Below, piece by piece: positions 53,575-63,948 of a stretch of DNA of 64,000 bases; within the stretch, counting starts at the first letter, position 1; each line of letters opens with the position of its first letter. The notes below the pieces were generated by a model, which saw only the letters and a program-made list of their open reading frames with translations, made no database searches and was not told the DNA's origin. Both the position numbers and the translations under genes were made by a program. Source of the stretch: Saccharibacillus sp. O23 (GTDB taxonomy: Bacteria > Bacillota > Bacilli > Paenibacillales > Paenibacillaceae); assembly GCF_002205895.1 (NCBI RefSeq), contig NZ_NJDE01000003.1, forward strand, positions 496,001 to 560,000, given 5' to 3'.

Positions 53575-55461
53575 TTACCCCCGTGCAGCCGCCACCCGGT
53601 TGTACTGTTCCAGGTAAACGAGCAGAATCGAAATATCGGCGGGCGTTACGCCCGAAATGCGCGAAGCTTGTCCGATCGACAGCGGCCGGATCGAAGCCAG
53701 CTTCTGTTTGGCTTCCATCGCGAGGCCGCGCACTTCATCGTACGCGAGATCTTCCGGAAGCTTCTTCTGTTCCATCTTCTTGAGTCGTTCCACGTGCGCC
53801 AGCTGCTTTTCGATATAACCGGCATATTTCACTTGGATCTCGACTTGTTCCTTCATCTCTTCGTCGAGTTCGAGGTCGGTCGGAATGATATCTTCGATAT
53901 CCGCATAAGACACTTCCGGACGGCGCAGCACGGTCAGCAGATCGGAACCGTTGTGGATCGTCGCGGATTCCACGCGTTCCAGCATCGGGTTCACTTGATC
54001 CGGATGGACTTTCGCTTTGCGCAGACGTTCGATCTCCGCTTCCACTTTGGCCTTCTTGTCGAGGAAAGCGGCATAGCGTTCTTCGGAGATCAGCCCGATC
54101 TCGTGGCCGATCGGCGTCAGCCGAAGATCCGCGTTATCGTGGCGAAGCAGCAAACGGTATTCGGCGCGCGAAGTCAGCAGGCGATACGGCTCGTTGGTGC
54201 CTTTGGTAACCAGATCGTCGATCAGCACGCCGATGTAGCCTTGCGAGCGGTCGAGCACGATGCCGTCCAATCCTTGCGCTTTGCGGGCGGCGTTGATGCC
54301 GGCCATGATGCCTTGACCCGCGGCTTCTTCGTAGCCCGAGGTTCCGTTGATCTGTCCTGCGGTAAACAGGCCCGGCATCTGCTTGGTCTCCAGCGTCGGC
54401 CAGAGCTGCGTCGGCACCATCGCGTCGTATTCGATCGCGTAGCCGTTGCGCATGATTTCGACTTTCTCCATGCCCGCGATCGTGCGCAGCATGCGCAGCT
54501 GCACGTCTTCCGGGAGGCTGGTGGACAGGCCTTGCACATAATATTCGGACGTGTTTTTGCCTTCCGGTTCGAGGAAGATCTGGTGCTTCGATTTGTCGCT
54601 GAAGCGCACTACTTTGTCCTCGATAGACGGACAGTAACGCGGACCGGTGCCTTCGATCAGACCCGAGAACATCGGCGCGCGATGCAGGTTGTCGTTGATG
54701 ATCTGATGCGTTTCCGGCGACGTATACGTCAGCCAGCAAGGGAGCTGTTCGTTATTCGATCCTTTGGTTTCGTAAGAGAAGAACTTCGGCTTGTCGTCGC
54801 CCGGTTGAATCTCCGTTTTGGAAAAGTCGATCGTGTCTTTGTGTACCCGCGGCGGCGTGCCGGTCTTGAAACGAACCAGATTGAAGCCCAGCTCGCGCAG
54901 ATGATGCGACAAGCGCACGGAAGGCTGTTGATTGTTCGGTCCGCTCTCGTACGTCAGCTCGCCCATGATGATCTTGCCGCGCAGATAAGTGCCGGTCGTC
55001 AATACGACGGATTTGGCCAGATAGCGCGTGCCGGTCTGCGTGACGACGCCGACGCATTTGCCGTTTTCGACGATCAGTTCTTCGACCAGTCCTTGACGCA
55101 TGGTCAAGTTCGGCTCTTTCTCCATCGTTTCTTTCATCGTGTGCTGATACGAGAACTTGTCGGCCTGCGCGCGCAGCGCGTGAACCGCCGGTCCTTTGCC
55201 GGTATTCAGCATCCGCATCTGGATAAACGTCTTATCGATATTGCGTCCCATCTCGCCGCCGAGCGCGTCGATCTCGCGAACGACATGGCCTTTGGCCGGG
55301 CCGCCGATCGACGGATTGCACGGCATGAACGCAACCATATCGAGATTGATCGTCACCATCAGCGTCTTGCAGCCCATACGGGCCGCGGCAAGCGCCGATT
55401 CGACGCCGGCATGGCCGGCGCCGACGACGATGACGTCGAATTCTCCGCCTGTGTATGTCAT
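53575..55461 (-). CDS. mnmG: tRNA uridine-34 5-carboxymethylaminomethyl modification enzyme MnmG
   Basis: A 628-aa FAD protein acting with MnmE at the wobble position. FAD motif [19 protein letters not shown], then [29 protein letters not shown], and the C-terminal [40 protein letters not shown] precedes the ATG. Confidence 0.98.
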   Translation of the reverse strand: MTYTGGEFDVIVVGAGHAGVESALAAARMGCKTLMVTINLDMVAFMPCNPSIGGPAKGHVVREIDALGGEMGRNIDKTFIQMRMLNTGKGPAVHALRAQADKFSYQHTMKETMEKEPNLTMRQGLVEELIVENGKCVGVVTQTGTRYLAKSVVLTTGTYLRGKIIMGELTYESGPNNQQPSVRLSHHLRELGFNLVRFKTGTPPRVHKDTIDFSKTEIQPGDDKPKFFSYETKGSNNEQLPCWLTYTSPETHQIINDNLHRAPMFSGLIEGTGPRYCPSIEDKVVRFSDKSKHQIFLEPEGKNTSEYYVQGLSTSLPEDVQLRMLRTIAGMEKVEIMRNGYAIEYDAMVPTQLWPTLETKQMPGLFTAGQINGTSGYEEAAGQGIMAGINAARKAQGLDGIVLDRSQGYIGVLIDDLVTKGTNEPYRLLTSRAEYRLLLRHDNADLRLTPIGHEIGLISEERYAAFLDKKAKVEAEIERLRKAKVHPDQVNPMLERVESATIHNGSDLLTVLRRPEVSYADIEDIIPTDLELDEEMKEQVEIQVKYAGYIEKQLAHVERLKKMEQKKLPEDLAYDEVRGLAMEAKQKLASIRPLSIGQASRISGVTPADISILLVYLEQYNRVAAARG

Positions 55462-55494
55462 GGATGTACCTCCCTGGGGGATATGCTCGCTTGG

Positions 55495-55630
55495 GTGAAC
55501 TCGATGCCGCGGAATGTCCTTACGATCGCTTCCTGCATTCGGAATGCCGGATCGGAAGCGGGTCGCGGAAGCATTCCGAATACAGAGGCGAACGCTTCGC
55601 TTCTTCAGGACATTCCACTTGCTCGTTCAC
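55495..55630. repeat. Nested palindromic element, copy E
   Basis: Sits in the 286-base gap between mnmG and mnmE. Outer arms GTGAAC...GGAATGTCCT (55495-55520) and AGGACATTCC...GTTCAC (55607-55630). Inner 11-base stem ATTCGGAATGC (55537-55547) with GCATTCCGAAT (55571-55581). The flanking blocks TTACGATCGCTT (55520-55531) and AGGCGAACG (55586-55594) are shared with copy B, while the arms are not. Confidence 0.75.
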
Positions 55631-55747
55631 TTGCTTCGCATTAAATTTTTAGAAAAAAAGCTGCTCCGTTCAGGTTTAACGTCGCGGGATAGAACGTCGA
55701 AAAAATTGCTTCATCTATATAGGGCCTTATAAGAGTAAAGAAGCGGC

Positions 55748-57130
55748 TTATTTGCCGAGGCAGAACTGAGAGAAGATCTGATCGATCAGCGAGTCCTGAG
55801 CGGTATCGCCGACGATCTCGCCGAGCTGTTCCCAAGCCAAGCGGACATCGATCTGGATCATATCGATCGGGACCAGCATTTCCGCGGCTTCGATGGCGTC
55901 GATCAGCGAACGTTTCGTCTGATGCAGCAGCGCGATATGGCGCACGTTAGAGACGTAAGTCAGATCGGCGCTTTCGAGTTTGCCTTCGAAGAACAGGGAA
56001 GAGATCGCCGCTTCGAGGCGATCCACGCCTTCGCCTTCTTTAACGGTCATCGGCACAATCAGCTCTTCTTTGTAGAACCGGCGTACTTTTTCTTGCTCCA
56101 GCTTGGGCGGCAAGTCCATTTTATTCATAATGACGATCGATTGTCTACCTTGGATCTGCTCCATCAAGCGCAGTTCTTCGTCGTTCAATTCGTCGCCGTT
56201 GTTCAGCACGAGCAGGATCAGATCCGCTTCGTTCAGCGCGGTACGGGAACGCTCGACGCCGATTCGTTCGACCACGTCGAGCGTCTCGCGAATGCCGGCC
56301 GTATCGAGCAGCTTCAGCGGGATATTGTTGATCGTGATAAACTCTTCGATCACGTCGCGGGTCGTCCCCGGAATATCGGTCACGATCGCCCTGTTCTGTC
56401 CGGACAGTGCGTTCAGCAGCGAAGACTTGCCGACGTTCGGACGGCCGACGATCGCCGTCGTGATGCCTTCGCGCAGAATCTTGCCTTGATTCGACGTCTT
56501 GAGCAGACGTTCGACTTCTTGCAGCACGGCGCCGCATTTCTCCTGAATGAACAGGGAGGTCAGCGATTCCACGTCGTGTTCCGGATAATCGATGTTCACC
56601 TCGATATGCGCCAGCGTCTCGATCAGCGTCTGCCGAAGCTCCGCGATCCGCCGGGAGAGATCCCCTTCCACCTGCTTGAAGGCGACCGAGAAAGCCTTGT
56701 CCGACTTGGAGCGGATCAAGTCGATGACTCCTTCCGCTTGGGACAAGTCGATGCGTCCGTTCAGGAAAGCCCGCTTCGTGAATTCGCCCGGCTCGGCCAG
56801 CCGGATCCGCTGCTTGAGCAGCAGCTCCATGATGCGCCGCACGGAGACCACGCCGCCGTGCGCGCTGATCTCGACGACGTCTTCGGTCGTAAACGATCTC
56901 GGCGCGCGCATCAGCGTGACCAGCACCTCTTCGAGCTTCTCTTTCGTCTCGGGATCGACGATAAATCCGTAATGCACGGTATGGCTCTCCGCCTCGCTGA
57001 GCGGAGTCGCGCTCCGGAACAGGCGGTTCACTTCGCTTACCGCTTCCGGACCGCTGACGCGGATCACGGCGATTCCGCCTTCGCCTACGGCCGTCGAGAT
57101 GGCCGCAATCGTATCGCTAACGCTAATCAT
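55748..57130 (-). CDS. mnmE: tRNA modification GTPase MnmE
   Basis: A 460-aa GTPase: folate-binding N-terminal domain ([22 protein letters not shown]), helical domain, inserted G domain with [33 protein letters not shown] and NKMD, and the C-terminal active Cys in FSQFCLGK. It dimerises on potassium and acts with MnmG. GAGGAAAAGACTTC precedes the ATG. Confidence 0.98.
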   Translation of the reverse strand: MISVSDTIAAISTAVGEGGIAVIRVSGPEAVSEVNRLFRSATPLSEAESHTVHYGFIVDPETKEKLEEVLVTLMRAPRSFTTEDVVEISAHGGVVSVRRIMELLLKQRIRLAEPGEFTKRAFLNGRIDLSQAEGVIDLIRSKSDKAFSVAFKQVEGDLSRRIAELRQTLIETLAHIEVNIDYPEHDVESLTSLFIQEKCGAVLQEVERLLKTSNQGKILREGITTAIVGRPNVGKSSLLNALSGQNRAIVTDIPGTTRDVIEEFITINNIPLKLLDTAGIRETLDVVERIGVERSRTALNEADLILLVLNNGDELNDEELRLMEQIQGRQSIVIMNKMDLPPKLEQEKVRRFYKEELIVPMTVKEGEGVDRLEAAISSLFFEGKLESADLTYVSNVRHIALLHQTKRSLIDAIEAAEMLVPIDMIQIDVRLAWEQLGEIVGDTAQDSLIDQIFSQFCLGK

Positions 57131-57177
57131 GAAGTCTTTTCCTCGCTTTCTCCGGACCTTCTTGGCAGGTCCCTTAT

Positions 57178-57300
57178 ATACAAGAAGAAACGGGCAGCGC
57201 CCGTTTCTTGCGAATTCGAATGTCGTCTAACGGACTCGCAAACGGCAGAGGCCCTCTTCGCCGTAAGGGCAAAGAGGGCGCTCGCCTGCCGGAAGCTTCC
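57178..57300 (-). terminator. Two hairpins between jag and mnmE
   Basis: AAGAAACGGGC and GCCCGTTTCTT (57182-57206) pair perfectly, and CCCTCTTTGCCC with GGCGAAGAGGG forms a second long hairpin near 57252-57285. Only weak T-rich sequence follows, so partial termination or RNA processing downstream of jag is likely. Confidence 0.55.
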
Positions 57301-57302
57301 GA

Positions 57303-58223
57303 TTATTTGAGCGTGATCACGACGCGTCGATTCGGCTCTTCGCCGCGGCTTGCCGTCTCGACGTCGGGGTGGTTTTGCAGCCGGGCATGGATCACTTTGC
57401 GCTCCTGCGGAGGCATAGGTTCCAGCACGACTTCCTTGCGCGTACGAATCACCCGGTCCGCCAAACGGTCGGCCAGATCTTCCAACGTCTTGGCGCGGCG
57501 CCGCCGGAAATTCTCCGCATCCAGCGTCAGCCGGAGGAACTTGTCCGAATCGCGGTTCGCCACGACGCCGGCCAGCAGCTGAAGCGCGTCCAGCGTCTGC
57601 CCCCGCCGCCCGATCAGCATGCCGAGTTCCGGTCCCGAGATATCCAGCACGCCGCCGTCGCGATTCTTGCGCACGTCGACTTTGACGTCCAATCCCATCG
57701 CTTCGGCGACGTCATGGATAAAATCGGCGGCTTCGCGGTAACGTTCTTCCGGGCGAATCCGTTCGGATTCGTCCGTTTCCGGCTCGCTTCGCGAAGCCCC
57801 GGATTCCATCGGCGCGGGCACTGCGGAGTTCGGACGGCTGCGTCTCGGCGCATATTCCTCGTCTTCTCCGACTTGGCCGGAAACCGAAGCCGGCTCCGGC
57901 GCGGCCGGATTCGGGCGTTCCCGTCTCGGCGTCTCTTCGTCGAGATCGAGCGAAGCGGCCGGAGCCGCCTTGCTCGCCTTGACCTCAGGAACGGGCGCCT
58001 CCGTTTTCGGAACCGAATCGGGAGCCGGATCCGCAGATCGAACCGGCCGGACCAGCGTGAGTTCGACTTTGGCCTTGCGGCCGCCGAATAGGCCCAGAAA
58101 CCCTTTGGCAGGATGCTCCAGCACGTCGACCTCGACACGATCTCTTGTCACGCCAAGCTGCGCCAGTCCTTGCGAGATGGCTTCGTCTACCGTTTTTCCC
58201 ACAGCCGTCACTTTGCTCGTCAT
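57303..58223 (-). CDS. jag: RNA-binding protein Jag/KhpB
   Basis: A 306-aa protein: N-terminal Jag domain (KTVDEAISQGLAQLGVTRDRVEVDVL), a long acidic Pro/Ala/Arg linker at about 65-165, longer than in B. subtilis, a KH domain with GMLIGRRGQTLDALQ, and a C-terminal R3H domain ending DVETASRGEEPNRRVVI. With KhpA it binds RNA and affects cell length and wall synthesis. AAGGGGGCGCGGATTCG precedes the ATG. Confidence 0.95.
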   Translation of the reverse strand: MTSKVTAVGKTVDEAISQGLAQLGVTRDRVEVDVLEHPAKGFLGLFGGRKAKVELTLVRPVRSADPAPDSVPKTEAPVPEVKASKAAPAASLDLDEETPRRERPNPAAPEPASVSGQVGEDEEYAPRRSRPNSAVPAPMESGASRSEPETDESERIRPEERYREAADFIHDVAEAMGLDVKVDVRKNRDGGVLDISGPELGMLIGRRGQTLDALQLLAGVVANRDSDKFLRLTLDAENFRRRRAKTLEDLADRLADRVIRTRKEVVLEPMPPQERKVIHARLQNHPDVETASRGEEPNRRVVITLK

Positions 58224-58307
58224 CGAATCCGCGCCCCCTTATGTTCACGCTTCGTCTTTTGCATATGCGTATTGCTTCAGCTATTACGATGATTGCGATT
58301 CGAAAAA

Positions 58308-59204
58308 TTAACGTTTTTTCTTTTTCTTCTTGCGGCTCGATACCGGGCCTGCGCCTTTGGACAAGCTGACTCCGCCGCCCGAAGGAGCGTTTTTGCCTGC
58401 CGGTTTCGGCGATCCGCCCTGCTGCGCGATAACGGCAGCCGCGGCTTTCGGATCTTTTTTGCGATACAAGAAGAAGTTCTGCACGATGGTATACACGTTA
58501 CTCATTGCCCAGTAGAGCGGGAGGGCGGACGGGAATTGATAACCCATGAAGAAGATCAGCACCGGATACACGAACAACATGAACTGCATCGGACCTTGCT
58601 GCTGCGCCGGATTTTGACGCATCATCAGCCAAGTTTGCAGGAATGTCGTCGCCGCCGCGAACAACGTCAGCGGGATGTCCGGCTTCCCGAGCTGCATCCA
58701 CAAGAAGGAATGCTGGGCCAGGTCGCTGTTATAGATGATGGCATTGTACAGCGCGATAAAGATCGGCATCTGAATGATCAACGGCAGACAGCCTGCGGCC
58801 GGATTGACCTTGTTCTCTTGGAACAGACGCATCTGCTCCTGCTGCATGCGCTGCGGATCGTCTTTGAACTGCTCTTTGAGCTTCTGCATTTCCGGTTGGA
58901 TCGCTTGCATCGCTTTCGAGCTCTTGACCGACTTGATGGTCAGCGGCAGAATCAGCGTACGCACGATCAGCACGAGCAGAAGGACCGCGAACCCGTATTG
59001 GCCGCCGAACCACTTCGCGAACGTATCAAGCGCGAGCGAGAACCAATAGACCACATTGCTGCGCCAGAAGCTTCCGCTGTTTTTCAGGTCTTCCGTCGTA
59101 TGCAGGGCCGTATTCGTCGGCGTACATCCCGCAAGGACGGCGATCAGCAGGACCGCGGCGATGATAAGCAGCCACTTCCCCCTGCGTTTGAACAAATGAG
59201 ACAC
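58308..59204 (-). CDS. yidC: Membrane protein insertase YidC/SpoIIIJ
   Basis: A 298-aa YidC1-type insertase: signal and lipobox ending LLIAVLAGC, then five membrane helices with FGGQYGFAVLLLVLIVRTLILPLT carrying the conserved Arg in the hydrophilic groove, and a very basic C-tail SSRKKKKKKR that binds ribosomes. Translation starts at GTG (59204), 7 bases after GAGGGG. It is paired with jag as usual. No yidD gene lies between it and rnpA. Confidence 0.95.
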   Translation of the reverse strand: MSHLFKRRGKWLLIIAAVLLIAVLAGCTPTNTALHTTEDLKNSGSFWRSNVVYWFSLALDTFAKWFGGQYGFAVLLLVLIVRTLILPLTIKSVKSSKAMQAIQPEMQKLKEQFKDDPQRMQQEQMRLFQENKVNPAAGCLPLIIQMPIFIALYNAIIYNSDLAQHSFLWMQLGKPDIPLTLFAAATTFLQTWLMMRQNPAQQQGPMQFMLFVYPVLIFFMGYQFPSALPLYWAMSNVYTIVQNFFLYRKKDPKAAAAVIAQQGGSPKPAGKNAPSGGGVSLSKGAGPVSSRKKKKKKR

Positions 59205-59359
59205 TAGATAACCCCTCTCTTGACCTTCATGTTCCTGCACTCCCGTAAGGCTCGGTGCCGCCAGAGGCACAGCGCTTGCAGTTGTGAAAATCATACCATA
59301 ATTAGCCCATCATTTGAAACGCAAAAAAGCGCTTCACTTGCTCGATCCCCGGCTGCCGC

Positions 59360-59710
59360 CTAACGGCTTTTGCGTTTGAGCAGCGAGGATTTGCGAAGCA
59401 CGTGCAGCACGCTTTTCTCCAGCTCTTTGTAATCCAGGTCGAGCGCCCCTTTGCGGACGATGAAGACCAGATCGACATGATCGACGATTTCGTCGGCATG
59501 GTGCCGGACGATTTCTTTCATTAAACGGCGCATCCGGTTCCGAACGACCGCATTGCCCACTTTTTTGCTGACCGACACGCCCATGCGGAACCGATCGACA
59601 TCCCGTTTATGAAACCAATAGAGGACCAGCTGCCGGTTCGCAAATGACTTGCCATGGCGGTATACGCGGGTAAACTCGGCTCGGTTCCGTAATCGTAGCT
59701 TTTTTTGCAC
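59360..59710 (-). CDS. rnpA: Ribonuclease P protein component
   Basis: A 116-aa basic protein cofactor for tRNA 5' maturation: LRNRAEFTRVYRHGKSFANR and the RNR motif in VGNAVVRNRMRRLMKE. It starts at GTG (59710) with only a weak upstream GAGAAAAG, so expression may be kept low relative to L34. Confidence 0.96.
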   Translation of the reverse strand: MQKKLRLRNRAEFTRVYRHGKSFANRQLVLYWFHKRDVDRFRMGVSVSKKVGNAVVRNRMRRLMKEIVRHHADEIVDHVDLVFIVRKGALDLDYKELEKSVLHVLRKSSLLKRKSR

Positions 59711-59743
59711 CTTTTCTCGCGTCCCCTTTGTCTAAGAAAAAAA

Positions 59744-59763
59744 AGACCACCTTGAGGTGGTCT
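59744..59763 (-). terminator. Hairpin between rpmH and rnpA
   Basis: AGACCACCT and AGGTGGTCT form a tight stem with eight T following on the minus strand, 18 bases past rpmH. It would end most rpmH transcripts and let a fraction read into rnpA. Confidence 0.82.
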
Positions 59764-59781
59764 TCGCTCATGTGCCTAGGC

Positions 59782-59916
59782 TTACGCGCTCAGCACTTTT
59801 CTGCCTTTGAGACGACGAGCAGCCAGCACCTTACGGCCGTTTTTCGTGCTCATTCTTTTACGGAATCCGTGCACCTTTTTACGCTTGCGGGTGTTTGGTT
59901 TGAAAGTAGGACCCAT
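59782..59916 (-). CDS. rpmH: 50S ribosomal protein L34
   Basis: A 44-aa L34: [20 protein letters not shown] then [35 protein letters not shown] precedes the ATG at 59916. Confidence 0.98.
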   Translation of the reverse strand: MGPTFKPNTRKRKKVHGFRKRMSTKNGRKVLAARRLKGRKVLSA

Positions 59917-60065
59917 TACAATAGCACCTCCTTTTGCGGGTAGTACAGGTTTTGCAAAATGCGAAACCGATATAATAACACACATTCGTTCTTCTTCTCG
60001 CAGAACATGCCTTTTATCATTTAATCACGCGTTTCCAGCAAAGTCAAGACATCTTCAAGCGTTTC

Positions 60066-60509
60066 CTCCCTCTTTTTTTGCGAAAAAAGGCAGGCGGAAA
60101 ACCTTCTATATAAGGAAAGGCAAATTCAGGCCGTAGATCGCAGCTTTGTACGGCAAACATCCGGCAGGCTGGAAAACGCTCGGCTCCGCTTCTTTCGGCA
60201 GCCCGGATCGTCCGGATTTTGCGGCTCCTGCTCTTCTTTATCGGAAAAAGCGCTCCGTTTTTGCAGCCGAATCCATTTTGTCTCTTCTCCCTCTTTTTGT
60301 CGGCCGCGCTTCTTCGTCCTCTCCCTCTTTCGGCGTCCGCTCGGTTGCTCCGGTTCGAATTTCTGTATTAACGCCGTTTCGCTCTGTACCAGACAACCGA
60401 GCCGGCTGCAAACGCTCCTGCTCCCTCTTTCGGTTCGGTTTTATCGGCTCGCTGTTCGGCCCCTTCCCTTTTTCGCGTTTTTCTTGTTCGCCGCTTCCGC
60501 TCCCTCTTT
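60066..60509. repeat. Five copies of CTCCCTCTTT in a pyrimidine-rich tract
   Basis: Identical 10-mers start at 60066, 60287, 60321, 60421 and 60500, all on the plus strand, in a strongly C/T-rich stretch between rpmH and the DnaA boxes. Frames on either strand here are low-complexity and have no ribosome site, so it is treated as non-coding. The rest of the 59917-60580 gap holds nothing else recognised. Confidence 0.6.
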
Positions 60510-60580
60510 TCCGATCTTCCGGATCCGCGCCTTCGATTTTCGCTCTGCGGCTTTCCCGGTTCGTTTTCGTTCGATCCGAG

Positions 60581-60905
60581 TTATCCACAATTTCGGCTTT
60601 CCGCGCCCTGCCCGGCTTCCAGTTCGAAACCACGTTTTTGCGTAATCCGGTTTTCCACGATATTGCCTTTTGGCCTGTGCATAGTTTCGAGACGCCGATT
60701 TATTCACAACTCGATTTTAAACACGTTATGAACAATATCTAGTGGTGTGGATATGTCTTATGCACAAGTTCTTGGATTTGTGGATAAAATAGCGCCAACC
60801 GTTGAAATGACCGGCTTCTTTTGCTATGATTAGATTACTTTTCGATGTGAATATCCGGTTTTAGCCTCCATATTATCAACAATCTGTGGATAACGTTGTG
60901 AACAA
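60581..60905. other. oriC: Upstream DnaA-box cluster of oriC
   Basis: Boxes seen: TTATCCACA at 60581 (plus); TTATTCACA at 60700; TTATGCACA at 60758; perfect TTATCCACA on the minus strand at 60779-60787 and 60885-60893; TTGTTCACA on the minus strand at 60897-60905; near matches ATATCCACA at 60746-60754 (minus) and TTATCAACA at 60873. Sequence between them is AT-rich. This is the incAB-like half of a bipartite Bacilli origin upstream of dnaA. Confidence 0.9.
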
Positions 60906-61051
60906 TTTCAGTTTATCCTTCTTTTTTTGTTCCCATAATTCTTAGCATTGGGGATAACCCGCGCTCGGCTTACCTATACTATTTCCAGATAAATTCTCGG
61001 CGGACGCTACGGCTCAAGCCACATCGTATGATTTCAAAGGAGTGACAGTTT

Positions 61052-62407
61052 GTGGACAGCCATACCGCTCAATTGTGGCAGCAGATTTTATCCATCATCC
61101 AAACAAAGCTGAGCAAACCCAGCTTCGACACCTGGTTCAAAGCGACCCAGGCGATCCAGCTTACGCAAGGCTCGTTGACCGTGTCCGCACCCACGACCTT
61201 TGCCGTAGAATGGCTGGAAAGCCGGTATACCAAACTTGTGGCGCAGGTGGCTTTTGACGTGCTCGGACGCAGCGTCACGGTCAAATTCGTCATCGAAGAA
61301 CCCGGACGCGAGGAAGAACTTCAGCAGAAACCGGCCGCGCCGGCGCCGACGCCGGTAACCAGCAGCGTCGAACCGAACGCCAACATGCTGAATCCCAAGT
61401 ACACGTTCGACACGTTCGTCATCGGCTCGGGCAACCGTTTTGCCCATGCGGCGTCGCTCGCCGTCGCCGAGGCGCCGGCGAAAGCCTACAATCCCCTGTT
61501 CCTGTACGGAGGCGTGGGACTGGGAAAAACGCATTTGATGCACGCGATCGGACATTATATTTTGCAGCACAATCCGAGCAGCCGCGTCGTGTACATCTCT
61601 TCGGAGAAATTCACGAACGAATTCATCAACTCGATCCGCGACAACCGCGGCGAGAGTTTCCGGAACAAGTATCGGAACATCGATATTCTGCTGATCGACG
61701 ATATTCAGTTCATCGCGGGCAAAGAGTCGACGCAGGAGGAATTCTTCCATACGTTCAACGCGCTGCACGAGGAGAGCAAACAGATCATCATCTCCAGCGA
61801 CCGGCCGCCGAAAGAGATTCCGACCTTGGAAGAACGGCTGCGTTCGAGGTTCGAATGGGGATTGATCACGGATATCCAGCCTCCGGATCTGGAGACGCGG
61901 ATCGCGATCCTGCGGAAAAAAGCGCGGGCGGAAAATTTGGACGTGCCGAACGAAGCGATGATGTACATCGCCAATCAGATCGACACCAACATTCGGGAGC
62001 TTGAAGGGGCGCTGATTCGCGTCGTCGCGTATTCTTCGCTGACGAATCAGGACGTGACCGCGCATCTGGCGGCCGAAGCGTTGAAAGACATCATTCCGTC
62101 CAGCCGGCCGCGGATCATCACCATTCAGGATATCCAGCAGCGGGTCGGCGAATACTACAATCTCCGAATGGAAGACTTCAAGGCGAGAAAACGGACCAAA
62201 GCGATCGCGTTTCCGCGCCAAGTCGCCATGTATCTGTCCCGCGAGCTGACGGACTACTCGCTTCCGAAGATCGGCGAAGCGTTCGGCGGACGCGACCATA
62301 CGACCGTCATTCACGCGCACGAGAAGATCTCCCATTCGATCAAAAACGATCAAGAGCTGTCCAAAGTTGTCCACAGCCTAACGGAGAAAATCAAAAACCC
62401 TTCCTGA
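61052..62407 (+). CDS. dnaA: Chromosomal replication initiator DnaA
   Basis: A 451-aa AAA+ initiator: N-terminal domain I ([22 protein letters not shown]), linker near 95-110, ATPase with Walker [14 protein letters not shown] and Walker [11 protein letters not shown], sensor Arg regions, and the DNA-binding domain with [26 protein letters not shown]. It begins at GTG (61052) after AAAGGAGTGACAGTTT. DnaA boxes flank the gene on both sides, consistent with autoregulation. Confidence 0.99.
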   Translation: MDSHTAQLWQQILSIIQTKLSKPSFDTWFKATQAIQLTQGSLTVSAPTTFAVEWLESRYTKLVAQVAFDVLGRSVTVKFVIEEPGREEELQQKPAAPAPTPVTSSVEPNANMLNPKYTFDTFVIGSGNRFAHAASLAVAEAPAKAYNPLFLYGGVGLGKTHLMHAIGHYILQHNPSSRVVYISSEKFTNEFINSIRDNRGESFRNKYRNIDILLIDDIQFIAGKESTQEEFFHTFNALHEESKQIIISSDRPPKEIPTLEERLRSRFEWGLITDIQPPDLETRIAILRKKARAENLDVPNEAMMYIANQIDTNIRELEGALIRVVAYSSLTNQDVTAHLAAEALKDIIPSSRPRIITIQDIQQRVGEYYNLRMEDFKARKRTKAIAFPRQVAMYLSRELTDYSLPKIGEAFGGRDHTTVIHAHEKISHSIKNDQELSKVVHSLTEKIKNPS

Positions 62408-62416
62408 ATAAACAAA

Positions 62417-62522
62417 AAGCCTATGCACAACTTATCAACATGTGGATAGGCTTAGTTTGTTATGTTTGTCGGGCATTTTGTAGAGTTATCCACATATGCA
62501 GGGCCCCTACTACTTTTACTAT
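62417..62522. other. Downstream DnaA boxes and DnaA-trio unwinding element of oriC
   Basis: Boxes CTATGCACA (62421), TTATCAACA (62432), CTATCCACA on the minus strand (62441-62449) and perfect TTATCCACA (62486-62494). The last is followed by a GC cluster GGGCCCC (62501-62507) and then CTACTACTTTTACTA, the repeated-triplet pattern of DnaA-trios, leading into AT-rich sequence up to dnaN. AAGCCTAT and ATAGGCTT (62417-62453) also form a hairpin around the first boxes. Confidence 0.85.
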
Positions 62523-62564
62523 AAAGATCTTAAAGAATATATTATCTATTACAGGAGTGACGAG

Positions 62565-63707
62565 ATGAAGATCAGCATTTCCAAATCGCACCTCAGCGAC
62601 GCCATTCAACACGTATCCAAAGCCATTTCCAGCCGGACGACTATTCCGATCCTCGGAGGGATCAAATTCGACGTGGCTTACCACGGCGTCACTTTGACCG
62701 CCAGCGACACGGATATTTCGATCCAAGCTTTTATTCCGGCCGAAGAAGACAACAAAACCGTCGTGACGGTGGATAAAGTGGGCAGCGTCGTGCTCCCTGC
62801 TAAATTTTTCGTGGAAATTATCAAAAAACTGCCGACTTCGGAGATCGAAATGGAAGTGGGCAGCGGGTTCCAGACCTTTATCCGCGCGGGCGCGACGGAC
62901 ATTCAACTGGTCGGACTGGACCCGGAAGAGTTCCCGGTGCTGCCGAGCATCGAAGAGAACCGCGTTCTCTCCGTTCCCGGCGACCTGCTGCGGCATATGA
63001 TCCGCCAGACCGGTTTCTCGATCTCCACGCAGGAGACGACGCCGATCTTGACGGGGGTCATGTGGAGCCTCAAAGAAGGCCAACTCAAATTCGTCGCGAC
63101 GGACCGCCACCGTCTGGCGACGCGCACGGTTCGGCTCGAAGGCGCGGAAGACGTCGAGTTCAACAACATCGTCATCTCCGGCAAAACGCTGAACGAGTTG
63201 AGCAAGATCATTCCGGATCAGAATACCCTTGTGGATATCGTCGTGGCCGATAACCAAGTCTTGTTCAAAGTCGATCGCGTGCTGTTCTACTCGCGGATCC
63301 TCGACGGCTTGTACCCGGATACGTCGAAGATCATCCCTTCCAGCCACAAGACCCGCCTGCTGCTGGACACGAAGAAGCTGAGCGAAGCGATCGACCGCGC
63401 TTATCTGCTGTCGCGCGAAGAGAAGACGAACATCGTCCGCATGCAGACGATGGAACAAGGCGGACTCGAGATCTCGTCCAGCTCCACCGAGCTCGGTCGC
63501 GTCAAAGAAGAAATCGAACTTTCCGAGTTCGAAGGCGAACAACTTCGTTTGTCGTTCAACTCGAAATATATGCTCGACGTGCTGAAAGTCATCGAAAGCG
63601 ATCAACTGACCATCCGCTTTACCGGCGTGATGAGTCCGATCATCATCGAACCGACCGACGACAGCCGCAGTTTGTATATCATCCTGCCTTACCGGACGAC
63701 GAATTAA
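62565..63707 (+). CDS. dnaN: DNA polymerase III beta sliding clamp
   Basis: A 380-aa clamp: MKISISKSHLSDAIQHVSKA start, GGIKFDVAYHGVTLTASDTDISIQ, FSISTQETTPILTGVMW, and C-terminal SPIIIEPTDDSRSLYIILPYRT. ATG at 62565 follows CAGGAGTGACGAG. It follows dnaA in the standard order. Confidence 0.99.
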   Translation: MKISISKSHLSDAIQHVSKAISSRTTIPILGGIKFDVAYHGVTLTASDTDISIQAFIPAEEDNKTVVTVDKVGSVVLPAKFFVEIIKKLPTSEIEMEVGSGFQTFIRAGATDIQLVGLDPEEFPVLPSIEENRVLSVPGDLLRHMIRQTGFSISTQETTPILTGVMWSLKEGQLKFVATDRHRLATRTVRLEGAEDVEFNNIVISGKTLNELSKIIPDQNTLVDIVVADNQVLFKVDRVLFYSRILDGLYPDTSKIIPSSHKTRLLLDTKKLSEAIDRAYLLSREEKTNIVRMQTMEQGGLEISSSSTELGRVKEEIELSEFEGEQLRLSFNSKYMLDVLKVIESDQLTIRFTGVMSPIIIEPTDDSRSLYIILPYRTTN

Positions 63708-63734
63708 TTCATGTAATAAATAATATAAAACAAG

Positions 63735-63918
63735 AAAAGACAAGAAGGCGCAGAGGGAAGTTCCAGTGTAGGAGCTGAAGCATTTCGGAGAAATGCACTT
63801 CGGAAGTATACGCTTCGTTCGCCTTTGAAATCGGGAAGATACCGCGAAAATTCAATCAAACTTCCCGATTTCAACAAGCGATCGTAACGGAACTTCCCTG
63901 GGAGCCGCCATGTCTTTT
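63735..63918. repeat. Nested palindromic element, copy B
   Basis: Occupies the gap after dnaN. Outer arms of about 30 bases (AAAAGAC...GGAAGTTCC, 63735-63764; GGAACTTCC...GTCTTTT, 63889-63918) enclose a GCATTTC-GGA-GAAATGC hairpin (63780-63796) and a perfect 14-base inner stem, TTGAAATCGGGAAG (63825-63838) with CTTCCCGATTTCAA (63861-63874). The flanking blocks CGTTCGCC and AAGCGATCGTAA match copy E. Confidence 0.78.
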
Positions 63919-63948
63919 CCTTTGACACCGCACCGAAAGGAAGGCAAA

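Noticed and set aside
60146-60742. A 198-codon plus-strand frame and a 131-codon minus-strand frame between rpmH and dnaA
   Set aside because: Both are low-complexity translations of a pyrimidine-rich tract, lack ribosome sites and overlap oriC boxes.
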